64,000 bases of DNA from Acidisoma cellulosilyticum. Its GTDB lineage: Bacteria; Pseudomonadota; Alphaproteobacteria; Acetobacterales; Acetobacteraceae. Position numbers and translations under genes: made by a program. Positions 7,972 to 16,839 of this stretch are shown piece by piece. The stretch lies in the NCBI RefSeq assembly GCF_020621385.1, contig NZ_JAESVA010000013.1, forward strand, positions 1 to 64,000. Reading direction: 5' to 3'. Each line of letters opens with the position of its first letter. Within the stretch, counting starts at the first letter, position 1. The notes below the pieces were generated by a model. That model saw only the letters and a list, made by a program, of their open reading frames with translations. It made no database searches and was not told the origin of the DNA.

Positions 7972-9330
7972 ATGCGGGCCGGCATTGTCGCAGCGGTCGC
8001 GCTGGTCAGCCTGCTGATGACGGTCTCGGCCGGTGCAGCGCAGCCTGACCCGCCGCAGACATGTTTCCGCACCGGCGGCGGCGATCTGACGGTCTGCCAC
8101 GCAGACAGCGCCGAAGGGATCTACGGGCAGCCGTCGCCGCTTCAGATCGAATACAATACGCAGATCATGAAGCTGGACGATCACCGCTATGCCGTCGTCC
8201 TGCATAGCGAGGCAGAGGATTTCCAGCGTTACCTGGCGCAGACGGGGCAGCCGCGGCCCGGCGATTCGATCAAGACGGGCATTCAGGAGACAAAGGGCGA
8301 CCCCAGCGCCGCGCTGCGCCTGCCGTCCAAGCTCGCCTTCCGGATCTGGGGCACGCTGACCAATCGGCAATCGCCGCTGTTCTACGCCTATCAAGGCCCG
8401 GCATTCCCGGCGACCGGGCTCAGCGGTGGGGCCAATCCGATGGTGACCAGCGGTCTGTCACAGGCAGGCGAGAGGATATTCTACGTCTTCTTCCTGGGCG
8501 TGACCTCGGACAAGGGGCGAGGCAAAGCCTTCCGCAACGTTCTGCTGGAAGCTCGAACGAAGGACTTCATTGCATTCGACGTCCTTCAGCGCGATGCCGG
8601 CCATCATTCGGTTTGGGTTCCCTTTGCTGGCGAGCAGGCGCAGCCCGCTATCGTCACGGACGAGGCAGGGCATCCGTTGCAGAGCAACCAGGCGGCCGAG
8701 CCTGAGCCGGCAGGGTCCAACAATCCCACGCGGCCGCCGGGCGCGGTCATAACGGCGGGGCTGTTCGGCTCCGTCGTCCGTGTGCATGGCCTCTACTATT
8801 ATTTTTACACCGATCAGGATCCGGACGATCGGACCCGCAATCATCTCTACCTGCGCACGACCAAGGATATCGGCAGCGACGGCCAGTGGTCAGCGCCCAG
8901 CATCGTCACGGATGTTCCGCCGGAAGTCATCGTCCGTGTTGCCAAGGCAAGGGGCATGGATCGTTGGGCTGTTATCTATAGCTGCTTGAAATCCGCGCAT
9001 CCTTTCCGGTCCGACCTATGCCTGCAATATACGCGGGATCTCAGCGTGTCTGGCCCGCGTGGCATTGCTGGCCTGACGCTGTTCCAGACGCCCTATAACG
9101 GCGTGTCGGGCTTTGCCTTGGGCCTGCTTGGCCGAGAGGCGACGGCGGCGGGACAGGTTCAATTGCGGGCGCAGCATTTCTACATGACCGACCCCGACGG
9201 CAATCTGGCTGCGCCGGCCGGTGCGCCCCCCTCGGTCGGCGGCGTACTCACTTGGCTTGAATTGCCGATCGATCTCCATATTCTCGGCGCCCCGACGTTC
9301 TGGGCCGATTGGACCGTCGCGCCGCGGTAG
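7972..9330 (+). CDS. Secreted protein of unknown function, possible beta-propeller
   Basis: The 452-residue product begins at the ATG at 7972, 15 bp after the upstream gene. An in-frame TTG at 7954 is possible. A Sec signal peptide is clear: [16 protein letters not shown] then SAGAA, with cleavage near residue 25 before QPDPP. The mature part has repeated aromatic beta-strand stretches (SPLFYAYQG, GLYYYFYTDQDPDDR, HLYLRTTKD) reminiscent of five-bladed propellers such as GH43/GH32 folds, but no catalytic triad is assigned. Two Cys pairs are compatible with periplasmic disulfides. As last gene of the methyltransferase/acyltransferase operon, it may process or bind the exported glycan. The enzyme class is not established. 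Confidence 0.7.
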   Translation: MRAGIVAAVALVSLLMTVSAGAAQPDPPQTCFRTGGGDLTVCHADSAEGIYGQPSPLQIEYNTQIMKLDDHRYAVVLHSEAEDFQRYLAQTGQPRPGDSIKTGIQETKGDPSAALRLPSKLAFRIWGTLTNRQSPLFYAYQGPAFPATGLSGGANPMVTSGLSQAGERIFYVFFLGVTSDKGRGKAFRNVLLEARTKDFIAFDVLQRDAGHHSVWVPFAGEQAQPAIVTDEAGHPLQSNQAAEPEPAGSNNPTRPPGAVITAGLFGSVVRVHGLYYYFYTDQDPDDRTRNHLYLRTTKDIGSDGQWSAPSIVTDVPPEVIVRVAKARGMDRWAVIYSCLKSAHPFRSDLCLQYTRDLSVSGPRGIAGLTLFQTPYNGVSGFALGLLGREATAAGQVQLRAQHFYMTDPDGNLAAPAGAPPSVGGVLTWLELPIDLHILGAPTFWADWTVAPR

Positions 9331-9497
9331 GCGTCGCGTTCCGGCCGACGCGGCTCAGCGGTTGCGGACCAGGCTCGAATTCAGGCAGCCGATGATCGCC
9401 TGTGATCGAGCGGTCAGCGGTGCGGCGGCAGGTCGATGAACAAAAGCATGAGCGATGCGCTTCGATAAAAATGGCATGACGCAGGCCTGGATGACGT

Positions 9498-11285
9498 TCA
9501 GGCGATCGGCCGTTCTTCAAGATAAAGCCGAAGATTGGCTTCGCGGCTGATCTTGCCGCTCGTCGTCTTGATCAGCCAGCCCGGTGACCTGACGCTGACG
9601 TCATGCGTTACCACGCCGAAGATGGAATAGATCAAATCCCGAATATTGCTGGCAAGCGCCTTACGGTTCACGACGTCCTCGTCCGTTGTTTCCGCGATCA
9701 CGACAAGCGTCTGGCTGCCGAGACGTGCGCTGAACGGACCGACGGCGACGCAGCGCCCAGGTTTGACGGTGGTTGCGTTGTTAATCGCAAACTCAACGTC
9801 ATGGGCATAGAGATTGCGGCCATTGACGATCAGCAGGTCGTCCGAGCGTCCTGCGACATAAAGCTCGCCGTCCAGCATGAAGCCGAGGTCGCCTGACATG
9901 TACCAGCCGTCGACCAGCGTGCCAGGTTTCAGGTTCTGTTTGAAATATCCGCTGAACAGGTAATCGCTTGTCACCGCGATCTGTCCGACCCGACCGTCCG
10001 GCAAGGGGGCGAGCCCCGCGTCCAGGATCCGCAGGTGGGTTCCGGGGATGGCTTTGCCGCAAGACAGGAACTGAACGGTCGCCTCGTCCTGCGCCGGCGG
10101 TCGGATCACGCCGTCCAATGTATAGCCGTTCATGCCGGCGGTGACGGTCCTCGGGACCGCGTCCAGGTCGGTCTGGGTAGCGATGCACACGTTTTCCGCC
10201 ATGCCGTAACCGACTTGAAGCGCCAGCGGGCGCAGACCATGCTCCCCATACCGTTCGGCGAACCGCGCGAGGGTTTCCGGCTTGCAGGGTTCCGCCGCGT
10301 CGATCAGCGCGCGCAGGGACGACAGATCGTACCGTGCCTGACGAGGGGTGGTCCGGATAAGGTGATGAAACGCGAAGTTCGGCATCCAGCAGAGCGTGGC
10401 GCGATGCCGCCCGATGGCTTCGAGCAATAGGGGAGGAGAGGCGACCCATTCGAAGGGATTGAGATGGACCGTCGTCAGCCCGAGCAGAATGGGCAGGAAC
10501 AGACAGTTTATCAGACCCATGTCGTGATAGAGCGGCAACCAGGAGACGATGATGTCGTCTTCCGTCATCCGAAGGGCGGCGGCCAGGCTGGCGACCGACC
10601 GCATCAACATGCCATGGGTCAGGATGACGCCCTTTTTCGCGCCCGTCGTGCCTGAGCTGTGTTGCAGACAGGCGATCTCATCCGGCGTCGCCGGATCGAC
10701 GACCGGATCCGGCGATGCGGCAGGGACCGCTGCGATATCAAGCACGGGCGTCGCCAAGCCGGGAACGAGCCGGGCCAGATCGGCCGCGTCGGCGGCACTC
10801 GTGACAATCAGGCTCGCACCGATCCGTTCGAACGTCGCCGCCTGAGCCTGCCAGAACAGGGCAGGGTTTATCTTCTGCGACGCTGGCGGAAACAGTGTCG
10901 GCACCATCCCTGCCATGATCGCCCCGAAGAACGATGCCGGCAACGATATATGGGAGCCAAGCATGATGATCACGATCGATCCGCGCGGCAGCCCCAGATC
11001 GCGATACCCGGCGGCGAAGCATTGTGATTGCTCACACAACGTTCCGTAGGTGAGAACCTGGGCCGGTAAATCTTGCAATTCGAGAATGACAGCCGGCTTG
11101 TCAGGCGCTGAAGCGGCACGCATGGCCAGGACGGCCGCAATATTCGGTGCGTTGCACAAAAGGTCCGCGGGCGCGCGCTCGGCCAGCACTGATGGCTCGG
11201 CGGCTAAAGCCAACGGAGCGCCCCGATCCCTTTGACGCAGATGTTCACCAAGTTCAAATCGGCACCTGCATGCAATCTCACTCAA
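9498..11285 (-). CDS. Fatty-acyl-AMP ligase (FAAL-like adenylate-forming enzyme)
   Basis: This 595-residue ANL-superfamily enzyme should activate a carboxylic acid as acyl-AMP. The ATP-binding P-loop HSSGTTGAKKGV is near residue 210. Later motifs are LPLYHDMGLI, GYGMAEN, GWYMSGDLG and the C-terminal catalytic lysine in TTSGKISR. The LPLYHDMGLI motif and the overall length are characteristic of FAALs, which pass the acyl group to an ACP rather than to CoA. The predicted start is TTG at 11283-11285 with no good ribosome-binding site, so the N-terminus is uncertain. It is transcribed alone, divergent from the giant glycosyltransferase. The standalone ACP at 1691-1918 is the obvious acceptor. Confidence 0.88.
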   Translation of the reverse strand: MSEIACRCRFELGEHLRQRDRGAPLALAAEPSVLAERAPADLLCNAPNIAAVLAMRAASAPDKPAVILELQDLPAQVLTYGTLCEQSQCFAAGYRDLGLPRGSIVIIMLGSHISLPASFFGAIMAGMVPTLFPPASQKINPALFWQAQAATFERIGASLIVTSAADAADLARLVPGLATPVLDIAAVPAASPDPVVDPATPDEIACLQHSSGTTGAKKGVILTHGMLMRSVASLAAALRMTEDDIIVSWLPLYHDMGLINCLFLPILLGLTTVHLNPFEWVASPPLLLEAIGRHRATLCWMPNFAFHHLIRTTPRQARYDLSSLRALIDAAEPCKPETLARFAERYGEHGLRPLALQVGYGMAENVCIATQTDLDAVPRTVTAGMNGYTLDGVIRPPAQDEATVQFLSCGKAIPGTHLRILDAGLAPLPDGRVGQIAVTSDYLFSGYFKQNLKPGTLVDGWYMSGDLGFMLDGELYVAGRSDDLLIVNGRNLYAHDVEFAINNATTVKPGRCVAVGPFSARLGSQTLVVIAETTDEDVVNRKALASNIRDLIYSIFGVVTHDVSVRSPGWLIKTTSGKISREANLRLYLEERPIA

Positions 11286-11407
11286 GACACAAAGCGTTAA
11301 ATCGCAAAATTACCCATTGCTTTAGGAATGTTTACAGCTTTATCAGTTTTTCCTAGTTCGCTGGACTGCAACACCGCGTAACCTGCCATGGAAATGAGCT
11401 GGATACA
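11286..11407. promoter_or_regulatory. AT-rich divergent promoter region
   Basis: These 122 bp separate the divergent FAAL and giant glycosyltransferase genes. They are clearly AT-richer than the flanks, for example AAATCGCAAAATTACCC and TTTATCAGTTTTTCC. Promoters in both directions are expected here, but no −35/−10 pair is convincing enough to fix. Confidence 0.4.
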
Positions 11408-14400
11408 ATGGATCTCGATACGACGTCCGGGCAGAACGATGCCGTAACCTTCGAAGATGAGCCTGGACAGTTAGAGTTCCTGGATTTTCTGCGTCAGGTT
11501 TTTGATCCGGAATACTATCTGTTTCGCTATCCGGACCTGGACCAAGGGATCAAGCGGGATCTGACCGCGGAAGGCCGGCACATCGTCCGAATGTTTGCCG
11601 GGCCGGATTCGCCCGGTATCGATCTGATCGAGCATTTCATCGCACATGGCTTGCAGGAGGGCCGCACGCCGTCGATCCTGTTCGACGTTTCCTATCTGCA
11701 CTTGTGCCTGAGCAAATACGGTCATGGCAAAGTGGCGCCGGGCGAGGTTCTGAGGGTATTCGCGGCGCTGCCGGACTGCGAGCGTTTCGTCCCCAATGCC
11801 TGGTTCAGTGCTTGGGCATTTCGTAAGCTGTATGGCCGCAGCGAGCCCGCACTTCTTGACATGACGGATTACGAGACCTTCGCTTTCTACGCTGAGCGTT
11901 GTTCCTATGCGGCTCTCTCGCCCAACGGCGTGTTCAACGAGGAAAGTTACCGGCTGCGCTACCCGGATGTGGCAGCCGCGGTGGGGCGGGCGCAGTTCCG
12001 GTCAGCGCTGATGCATTTCGGCTCCCACGGGCAAGGGGACGGCCGGCTGAACCTGCCGGGCACGACGGAGCGATGCTACCCCGGTACCGGCCAGTCCGAG
12101 TTTGAGTTTCTATTCTCGGGGCGCTCGGCCAATGGCTCGGTCGTCTGGTGGCTGGACGAAGGATTTTATCTTGGTATCTACCCCGATGTGCACGACTTGG
12201 TGCGCCGGTCCATCGTCAAGTCCGCGTTGGAGCATTACCTGGTCGTCGGTGCGCGCGAAGGGCGCCTGCCCAGTCCCTGGATGCTGCGTCTATTACCAGA
12301 CAGGGACGATCCCGAGCTTTGGATGTATTTCGCCGGGCTGGGGTCGCCGGAATGTCAATTGGGCCGAGGCTCCATCACGCTGAAGGACGCCTCCGCGATC
12401 GTCCAGTTGCTCTCGGCTCAACCATGGGCCGGCGCCCCATCGCAAATCTGCGAGGCCTTGTGGCCGTTCGTGGCACAGCCGGCGATCGACGGCACAGTCG
12501 CGGTGCCCGAGTATCTGGCAGCCAATGTCGATGTCGCGATTGCTCTGAAGGCCGCGCCGGCCGACGAAGTGGCCCGGCATTGGCGCGAGCACGGCGCACA
12601 AGAGCATCGCCCGTCGCCGGGCAGCAATATGTTCGGCAAGCGCGCCGTCACATTTGAAAATGTGCTGCATTGGAAGAGCGGCGTGAACTATTTCGGCCCG
12701 ATCGCATCGGCCAATGGTCTCGGCGCGTCCGCGCGCGGCTTCGCGACCGCCCTGCGGGCGGCTGGCATCCCCATCGCGGAATACGATACGAGTTGGCTGA
12801 TTGACGGCGAGCGTCCCGCCCCGATCTTCAGTTCGGACGAATTGCCCTATTCGATCAACCTGCTTTGCATCAACGCCGACCAGGTCGCGCTCTTCGCTCT
12901 TCGCTACGGTGTCGAGGTGTTTCAGGGCCGGGCAAACGCGGGCGTATGGGTCTGGGAATTGCCTGCCCCGCCCCCGGAATGGCGATCGATACTGTCCGGC
13001 TTCGACCTTGTCATTTTGCCGTCGCAATTCTGCCGCGACAGCTTCGCCCTGTCGACCGATCTGCCCTTGGCGGTGATCCCTTACGTCGTGGACGAAGACG
13101 CGCTCGTCGCGGCAAGCCGCAAGCCGACGCGGCATCCGGCGCTTGCGCAGGTCGCGGCGGCAAAGTCCGCCGGAAAACGTATCGTGCTCTTCATTATGGA
13201 TGCGTCGTCCTATACGGCGCGCAAGGGCGTCGACGTGTTCCGCACCTTGGCTGCGCGTGTGGAAGCGGCCCGACCGGGGGAGTTCCTCTTCGTGCTGAAG
13301 TCGCATTCGACGGATCGGTTTGAGGCGACGAATGACGGATCCGGCCAGGGCATCTTCGAAATCAAGGCGCTTATAGCATTCGATGAACTATGCGCCCTCA
13401 AGACAATGGCCGATCTGTATATATCGCCTCACCGAAGCGAGGGTTTCGGGTTCAATATCATCGAGAGCATTCTACTGGGCGTGCCGGTATTGTGCTCCGC
13501 CTTCGGCGGCATCCTCGACCTTCTGGCGATGAACGATCCGCCGCTTATACCAGTGTCGCTCCGCGAAATAGGCAAGGATTTGGGACCTTATCGCGCGGAA
13601 GCGATCTGGGCCGAACCGAATTTAGACCTGCTGGAAGCGTCCTTCCTCAAATTCTTCGCCACAAACCGCACAAGCCGCAAATTCTTTGCCTTGCGCAACC
13701 GTCTGAAGGCAGAGCTTTCACCGGCAAACGTGGGCGCGAAATTGGTTCAGGCTTTGACGCAATACTGCGCCTTGGGCGCGGAGAGCGGACCAAACCCGCT
13801 CGAAGCCTTCCGCCACCTGGCGAACAAACCCATCCGCGAGACTTACGTATTGCGGAGCGTCGCGAAGGACGCCCGGCGCAGTTTGGATACGCCGGGTGTC
13901 GAGCGCATCACCGAGATCATGGCCGGTGCGTTCCGCCCGACCTTTTCGATCATCACGCCGACCTACAACACGGAGCCGCATTGGCTGGAGGAGATCTTTG
14001 ACGATTTGCTGCAGCAGACCGATCCGTCATGGGAATGGTGTATCGCCGATGACGGCTCCGACCGCGCGGATACTTTGGCGAAGCTGCGCTCGTTGCGGCG
14101 AAGAGACAGCCGGATCAAGCTGCAGATAGGGCGACGGAACGGCGGCATTTCTGTCGCCACCAATGCGGCGGTGGCGATCGCGCAAGGCCGCTACCTTGTC
14201 CTCGTCGATCACGACGATCGGGTCGAGCCGAATTTGCTGCAGACCTACGGCGCGCGGCTGGACCAGGCGACGTTCGAGGGCGTCCTATACTGTGACGAGG
14301 ACAAGCTCTCGATGACGGGGGAGCTATGCGACAGTTACCTCAAGCCGGACTGGTCCCCGGAACATCTTTTGAGCTGTATGTACGTTCTGCACTGCTTGTG

Positions 14401-15589
14401 CATTCGTAAATCGACCTTTCTCGCGCTTGGCGGCTATCGCAGTGAGTTCGACGGCGCGCAGGATCATGATTTTGTCCTGCGCGTCGTGGCCGCAGGCTAT
14501 CAGGTGCGCCATGTCGACCAGGTGCTGTATCACTGGCGGATGGCGCCGGCGTCCATGGCCGGCAGCACGAGTGCCAAGAACCCTGCCATCGAAAACGGCC
14601 GTAAGGCGGTCGCTGCCTATGTGCGGGCGGTCGGGATGAAGGCGACCGTCACGCACGGCTTGGCGCCGGGCACCTATCGCGTCCGTCCCGCTCTGCCGGC
14701 GACCTCGGTGGATATCAACATCCTCACCGGATGCACGGCCCTTGGCCGTGCCAGCGCCGACGGCGCAGGGCCGGCCACCTTCGTGGAGCAATTCGTCCGT
14801 TCCATCCTTGCCCATGCGCCGTCGATCGCGTTCCGGATCCGCATCATCGTGGACGCGCCGAAACTCGCTTTCGCATTGCCCCTGGCCGACCTCGATGCGC
14901 GGATCAGCGTGGTGCCTTTCGCGCGCAACTCTGCCAGCTTCAACTTCTCGGAGATGGCGAATTTCGCCGTTACGAGCAGCGAAACGGACCGCGTCGTGCT
15001 GCTGAACGACGACATGCTCGCGATCGACGATACCTGGCTCACCGCCTTGCTCGAACCGCTCGAATTTTCCGGTATCGGGGTCGTCGGCGGGCGTTTGCTG
15101 TATGGGGACGATCGGCTGCAGCATTGCGGTATCATTCTGGGGGTTCACGGTGCCGCCGCGCATGTATTCGAGGGGGAGAACCTGACCTTTGTCGGCTATA
15201 ACTCGTTCAATCGGGTGATGCGCAACTATTCGGCAGTTACTGGGGCGATGATGGCCTTCAGAAGGTCCGCCTTCTCCCGGGTCGGCGGGTTCGACACGAT
15301 CTTTCCCGTCGACTTCAACGATGTCGACTTCTGCCTTAAACTCACCCAATCAGGCTTGCGCAACGTCTACACGCCCTTTGCGACATTGCGTCACTTCGAA
15401 TCCCGCTCGGCCCGGCGCTTTGCGACCGACGCGCTGGATCGCGCCCGGTTCCTGCGGCGGTGGTACGGCATCATCGCGCGCGATCCCTACTACAATCTCG
15501 GCCTGCCGCGTGACAACGCGATGTGCGACGTGGTGCCGCAATGGGTCGGGCGCAAGCTGCCGCCAGTCGAACAAGCCGGACTGGATTGA
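11408..15589 (+). CDS. Giant multidomain glycosyltransferase (YPDV repeats + GT4-like + two GT2)
   Basis: The 1393-residue protein is a fusion. Residues ~25-420 carry four diverged repeats of the type FDxxYYLxxYPDV...HFxxxGxxEGRxPSP (FDPEYYLFRYPDLD, FNEESYRLRYPDV, LDEGFYLGIYPDV, and a weak fourth). Residues ~425-810 are a GT-B glycosyltransferase like GT4, with FGPIASANGLGASARG and the nucleotide-sugar motif SPHRSEGFGFNIIE. Residues ~840-1090 form a GT2 domain (SIITPTYNTEP, DHDDR). Residues ~1100-1380 form a second GT2 domain (LLNDDM, VTGAMMAFRR). No signal peptide or transmembrane helix is seen. Three catalytic domains imply that one chain adds several sugars of the repeat unit. The DegT gene follows by 8 bp in the same operon. 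Confidence 0.9.
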   Translation: MDLDTTSGQNDAVTFEDEPGQLEFLDFLRQVFDPEYYLFRYPDLDQGIKRDLTAEGRHIVRMFAGPDSPGIDLIEHFIAHGLQEGRTPSILFDVSYLHLCLSKYGHGKVAPGEVLRVFAALPDCERFVPNAWFSAWAFRKLYGRSEPALLDMTDYETFAFYAERCSYAALSPNGVFNEESYRLRYPDVAAAVGRAQFRSALMHFGSHGQGDGRLNLPGTTERCYPGTGQSEFEFLFSGRSANGSVVWWLDEGFYLGIYPDVHDLVRRSIVKSALEHYLVVGAREGRLPSPWMLRLLPDRDDPELWMYFAGLGSPECQLGRGSITLKDASAIVQLLSAQPWAGAPSQICEALWPFVAQPAIDGTVAVPEYLAANVDVAIALKAAPADEVARHWREHGAQEHRPSPGSNMFGKRAVTFENVLHWKSGVNYFGPIASANGLGASARGFATALRAAGIPIAEYDTSWLIDGERPAPIFSSDELPYSINLLCINADQVALFALRYGVEVFQGRANAGVWVWELPAPPPEWRSILSGFDLVILPSQFCRDSFALSTDLPLAVIPYVVDEDALVAASRKPTRHPALAQVAAAKSAGKRIVLFIMDASSYTARKGVDVFRTLAARVEAARPGEFLFVLKSHSTDRFEATNDGSGQGIFEIKALIAFDELCALKTMADLYISPHRSEGFGFNIIESILLGVPVLCSAFGGILDLLAMNDPPLIPVSLREIGKDLGPYRAEAIWAEPNLDLLEASFLKFFATNRTSRKFFALRNRLKAELSPANVGAKLVQALTQYCALGAESGPNPLEAFRHLANKPIRETYVLRSVAKDARRSLDTPGVERITEIMAGAFRPTFSIITPTYNTEPHWLEEIFDDLLQQTDPSWEWCIADDGSDRADTLAKLRSLRRRDSRIKLQIGRRNGGISVATNAAVAIAQGRYLVLVDHDDRVEPNLLQTYGARLDQATFEGVLYCDEDKLSMTGELCDSYLKPDWSPEHLLSCMYVLHCLCIRKSTFLALGGYRSEFDGAQDHDFVLRVVAAGYQVRHVDQVLYHWRMAPASMAGSTSAKNPAIENGRKAVAAYVRAVGMKATVTHGLAPGTYRVRPALPATSVDINILTGCTALGRASADGAGPATFVEQFVRSILAHAPSIAFRIRIIVDAPKLAFALPLADLDARISVVPFARNSASFNFSEMANFAVTSSETDRVVLLNDDMLAIDDTWLTALLEPLEFSGIGVVGGRLLYGDDRLQHCGIILGVHGAAAHVFEGENLTFVGYNSFNRVMRNYSAVTGAMMAFRRSAFSRVGGFDTIFPVDFNDVDFCLKLTQSGLRNVYTPFATLRHFESRSARRFATDALDRARFLRRWYGIIARDPYYNLGLPRDNAMCDVVPQWVGRKLPPVEQAGLD

Positions 15590-15597
15590 GCCCCGCC

Positions 15598-16770
15598 ATG
15601 GTCGCGGTCGAGCCGATCCCGATCTATGTGGCTCAGCTACCGCGGGCGGAGGTTCTGCTGCCCTATCTGCGACAGATCGACGCCAATGCCCAATACACGA
15701 ACCGTGGCCCGCTGGTGGCGCTGCTGGAGGCGCGGATGGCCGGCGCCCTGGGTCTGCCCGTCGGATCCGTGACGCTGGCGGCAAACGGCACGACAGCGCT
15801 GCAGGCGGCGATTTTGGCGGCGGCGGGGCGGGCGCGGCCAGGGCGCATGCAGGCCCTGCTGCCGGGCTATACCTTCGTCGCGACCGCGCATGCCGCCGAG
15901 GCTTGCGGGTATCAGGTCAAATTCGTCGATGTATCGGCTGCCACCTGGGCGATGGATCCGGTGGCAATGCTCGATCGGCCTGACCTGGACCGCGTCGGGG
16001 TGGTGATCCCCGTTGCACCCTATGGCGCCGCTTTCGACTATGCGGGTTGGGTTCAATTCCAAAACAGAACCCAAATACCCGTCGTGATCGACGCGGCGGC
16101 ATCCTTCGAAGCCATCGCGCGTCAACCATGCTGCATCACGGCGGAGGTTCCTGTCACGCTCAGCCTTCATGCGACCAAGGCTTTTACCACGGCCGAAGGT
16201 GGGGCGATCCTGTGGCGGGATGGGGCAGGGATGCAGCGTGCCGTCGCGGCGTTGGGTTTCGGCTTGACAGGGGAAGAACACCGCTGGGTCAACGGCCCTG
16301 GACTGAACGGCAGATTATCGGAATACCATGCAGCGATCGGTTTGGCTGGCCTGGATGCCGCAGATCGAACGGCGGCGGAACGGACCCGTCTGCATGACGC
16401 CTATAAGGCAGCGGCGGTGCGTGCCGGCCTGGATGCCGCCTGCCTTGTCAGTTGGCCCGAGATAGGATCGAACTACGCCTTGGTGGAGGCTTCCTCACTG
16501 GAAGCGGCGGAGCGGCTGATAGCATCGTTTGCGGCGGCCGGGGTAACTGTGCGACGGTGGTACGGTCTTGGTCTCCACCGCGAACCATTCTTTGCGGCCG
16601 ATTGCGATGGATCGCTTCCGAACACGGAATCCCTGGGCGATCGGATCATCGGCCTACCGGTCTATCCCGGCATGGGGGCGAGCCAGATTGACCGCGTCCT
16701 GCAAGTTCTGGCGGCCGATGCAGCCTCGGCCGGGCCCAGTCCTCGTTCGCGGATGAGCCGTTTTGGGTAG
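15598..16770 (+). CDS. DegT/DnrJ/EryC1 family sugar aminotransferase
   Basis: The 390-residue protein is a PLP enzyme of the nucleotide-sugar aminotransferase family. It converts a keto-sugar nucleotide to the amino sugar using glutamate. The PLP-binding lysine is Lys194 in SLHATKAFTTAEGG, the aspartate that contacts the pyridine nitrogen is Asp165 (VIDAAAS), and ANGTTALQAA (62-71) binds the phosphate. The start ATG at 15598 lies 8 bp after the giant glycosyltransferase. VioA/PerA/PglE-type 4-aminotransferases are the closest functional analogues. The product would be the natural substrate for the NeuD-like acyltransferase at 7262-7957. No nucleotide-sugar dehydratase is present in the window, so the keto-sugar must come from elsewhere. 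Confidence 0.88.
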   Translation: MVAVEPIPIYVAQLPRAEVLLPYLRQIDANAQYTNRGPLVALLEARMAGALGLPVGSVTLAANGTTALQAAILAAAGRARPGRMQALLPGYTFVATAHAAEACGYQVKFVDVSAATWAMDPVAMLDRPDLDRVGVVIPVAPYGAAFDYAGWVQFQNRTQIPVVIDAAASFEAIARQPCCITAEVPVTLSLHATKAFTTAEGGAILWRDGAGMQRAVAALGFGLTGEEHRWVNGPGLNGRLSEYHAAIGLAGLDAADRTAAERTRLHDAYKAAAVRAGLDAACLVSWPEIGSNYALVEASSLEAAERLIASFAAAGVTVRRWYGLGLHREPFFAADCDGSLPNTESLGDRIIGLPVYPGMGASQIDRVLQVLAADAASAGPSPRSRMSRFG

Positions 16771-16839
16771 GTCGTCTGCCGTCGCGAAAGCCGCTGGTCT
16801 GTCTATGCACAAAAGATCCTTGGAAGGGACCGGGCGTTG

